Source: Ophioderma brevispina
Lineage: Eukaryota; Echinodermata; Ophiuroidea; Amphilepidida; Ophiodermatidae
Reading direction: 5' to 3'
DNA length: 64,000 nucleotides
Assembly (NCBI GenBank): GCA_023653785.1
Contig: JAMKCH010010254.1
Coordinates: 1-64,000 of the forward strand
Below, in pieces: positions 61,413 through 64,000 of this stretch. Positions within the stretch are counted from its first letter, which is position 1. Every line of letters begins with the position of its first letter. Below the pieces are notes generated by a model, which saw only the letters and a list, made by a program, of their open reading frames with translations, was not told the origin of the DNA and searched no databases. The position numbers were made by a program, and so were the translations under genes.

Positions 61413-62592
61413 TATTTGTCTTCAAAAATTAAAAAAAATGCGACAATGTTTTCCTTGCGTCATTTCTTTCCAAAAATGTATATTTTTATTGGTCCATTAT
61501 TAACAGCAGGAAGATCTATTAAAAAAAATGTTCTTATCTTAATGTATTGTGATATGACTGCCCTCTCATGGGGAGAAAACAACTACAACACTGGCCGCTT
61601 CACTTAATTAGTGGTGCACGAGACGAAGCACTGACACAAGAATCAAACGTTCAATACGCGGAAGTTTCCATTATTTTATTCTTTTTCATGTTTGTTTTGT
61701 ATTTACAAACCATTGGCAAGACGACATGAAATTAAAATCAAAAGACTTATTTTGAACCTTCAACTACTTGTATTATGCGAACCAACGGAAACCTAAGTCC
61801 CCAAGCGCTAACAATAGAGTTCTTTGGAATTAGCTTTGTTACACGAATATCGTACCAATTATGTCCTGATCTCATGCACCTATATATCAATCAAGGGATA
61901 AAATTAATGACAAGGACATATTGTTAAAGGTTGTTTTTGATAGAGCAATTATATGTGATTGTCCATTCGCCATAAATTTCCCAGTCACAATACGCCTGGT
62001 GGTTGCTAACATTCAGGTTCAGACAGGGTCTTGTTGAAATCATAAGGCGACATTCCTGATCAAGTTTGCGCAGGGAATGGGAAATCTTCATTAGCAGGGA
62101 TTAAACAAAGAACCTATTTCTCCTAACTGGTACCGTGTCTGTTTCAAATATTATTTGCTTACGAAGTAATACATGCACCAACTGTGTAGTAATTCGTTGC
62201 CGGATATGAGTCAACCAGGACCGCGTAACGGTTTTTAGTTTGCCGAGTTTAAAAGCCGTTGCTCGACCTGGACCTCACCACTGACGTCATTAAACTTGAG
62301 ATTTTGCTTGGTATCATTAGAACATTGTAATTTTTATTATTTCGTCAAAGTGTTTTGACTGACTTCTCTCCGATAATAAAGCTAGGGGATAAAATATTGG
62401 TTATTTACGGATTGTATTATGCCTATTGTATAATACGCAATACGCATAATACGCGAAAATTTAATAATTCATTAGTTTAAATGAGCTCTTTCTATTATTC
62501 AAATTAATTAATATTAATATCCTTTGTTATTCTAGTGGATTATTCTTCATTTGCATAAATTAATCTTCAGATAATTTGGACAGAATAAACCG

Positions 62593-63455
62593 CAAGGGGA
62601 ACGTTAGGGTAAAAAGAATATCGCCCTAACGTAGAATAAAATGAAATTCCAATCATTTAAAAGGGACATAACACGCTAATTTTTAGTTTACATATGTGAT
62701 AAATTATGTTCAAACGACTCTTAACATTGATGATATTACAATAAATTAATTAGCTAATTAGAAGACAAAAATTAAATCGGGAACTGATGGGCGCATCCAT
62801 GTTAACAATAATCTCACGGCCATAGTGACGTTCGGCCATCTCGCGGCCAATGCTACGTCACGTCTATAGTTTGTTCCATGATAATCGTCAAAACAAATAA
62901 TTTACTTTTGAGTATCTACCATGTCTAATAGGTTGGTATGCTTTGAATCGACGCACATCTGCAGTGACTATATATTCCATAAAAGAAATAACTACTTCAC
63001 AGATAACCTCATAAATAACGAGTAGGCAGGCCTACTTACTTCGGATGTAAAGACTTTACCACAATATTCCCCAATGAAGAGTAGAGCCAAATGAAGAAGC
63101 CTCCACCACCTGTCCCACATCACCGTTCAGCTGGCAAAATAGTGCCATTCCAAGATACGCATTGAAGTCTCAATTGATTTTACGCGGGGAATTTCAAGTG
63201 ATTGTATAGCATGTGGCACTCTGTGAAGGACTCATGTATGGCTCTACTCAGCATACACGCTTAATTGCGTGTTTTTTCGGTTGATCATTCAGTCCCGCTG
63301 AAAAAACTTAGAATACTGACATCTTGTGAGACCCACTTATAATCCGCTAAAATGCTAACATTCCATCACACACCTGCTTTTTATTTGTTGGCAACATGGC
63401 CGCTCCCATCAACCCAGCGAGCAACAATAAGCAAACCGTATCGTGATGACCTCTT
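62593..63455. other. Segment unique to block D copy 2
   Basis: About 860 bp replaces the 530-bp copy 1-specific segment. It opens with a small hairpin (acgttaggg at about 62601 and ccctaacgt at about 62625). No gene is recognised. It is probably an unidentified insertion or a diverged haplotype segment. Confidence 0.65.
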
Positions 63456-64000
63456 TAAGTAATTTGGTGCTTCATAGTTATGTTTTATACATTTCATTTT
63501 TGGGGGGTTATTTTTTTTTCGGCTGGCTCCTTATGTTTATTGGGGTGGAGTACATCGCAGATAACTGATTATCGTCATAAATTAAATCAAAAACCAAGCC
63601 GATAAGTTACCTGATTTTGGATGGATAAACCAACCTATAAAGAACAAAATGCAGTAAGAAAAGAATATTCCTCTATGTCTGTTGTTATCGGTCAAATTAA
63701 ACTACCACCCGAACATACCATGAATGCTAATGCCATAAATAAGTTATGTCAGAAATGCCTACTTGACCTACCTGCATGCCACGCATTTTCCTCCTGAACC
63801 GTTTTGGTATCCTATTTTTGGTACGTATGTAGCGACAACATTCTCAAATAAGGCGTACACCTGGAATAAACGCCTGAAATTAATGGGATGGCTCGTAATG
63901 CATGGTGCTATTTTGGAGACCAAAACGTCAAAAATATTTTTAAAACCCACTGTAAACAATTACCCTTGTAATGGTGTGGTTACTCTTTGATCTCTTTTAC

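Larger units (their letters stand above)
55393..64000. repeat. Segmental duplication block D, copy 2 (runs off window)
   Basis: Direct counterpart of 35385-44440. Copy 2 lacks the 36011-36150 and 37218-38295 elements. It carries the 59608-60152 element, a 27-base C run, an AT-rich nonamer array and an expanded minisatellite. The match is still continuing at base 64000. Confidence 0.96.

Overview
This window looks like non-coding, repeat-rich nuclear DNA from an animal. It is AT-rich, has no operons or Shine-Dalgarno signals, and its longest open frame is 154 codons. It is full of degraded non-LTR retrotransposons, small inverted-repeat DNA elements (MITEs), tRNA-related SINE pieces, minisatellites and microsatellites. 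The LINE C-terminal motifs, TTAA-flanked elements and repeat style fit a marine invertebrate, possibly a deuterostome such as an echinoderm, hemichordate or amphioxus. That placement is an impression only. I found no intact protein-coding gene, no functional tRNA or rRNA, and no CRISPR array.

The large-scale layout is set by duplicated blocks. Block A (about 547-1438) recurs at 21844-22777, and block B (5191-8163) recurs at 23971-26114 in the same order and orientation. Block d (11154-11796) recurs at 19558-20186, and a short block c is present twice close together (10498-10836 and 11803-12146). The largest is block D (about 35385-44440), repeated 20 kb downstream from about 55393 to the end of the window, where it runs off the edge. 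In the parts compared by eye the copies range from about 95% identity or more to clearly lower identity with many 1-3 base indels. They are either real segmental duplications or uncollapsed haplotypes of a very heterozygous genome.

The paired blocks act as natural filled-site/empty-site comparisons, so several mobile elements can be bounded to the base. A 936-bp TTAA-flanked element (6837-7772) sits in B but not in B'. A 275-bp insertion with a 13-bp target duplication (24098-24372) sits in B' but not in B. A 166-bp MITE (5226-5391), a 140-bp TA-flanked MITE (36011-36150) and a 1078-bp inverted-repeat element (37218-38295) each occur in one copy only. A 545-bp element (59608-60152) and a 27-base poly-C run (58950-58976) are found only in D'.

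Retrotransposon remains with recognisable reverse-transcriptase or C-terminal motifs lie at 4230-4334 (+), 12890-14790 (-), 30055-31020 (-), 45942-46075 (-) and 47940-49447 (+). Two of them were later split by DNA elements: 30492-30828 inside the 30-31 kb LINE and 48343-48969 inside the 48-49 kb LINE. Four elements with different ends (6837, 17505, 30492, 31325) share TTAA flanks and ends starting with a purine and G. The remaining stretches (for example 14890-17220, 26115-30050, 31862-34960 and 49450-54830) show nothing I can support as a gene. No new biological system is evident; the interest lies in the nested, datable transposon and duplication structure.
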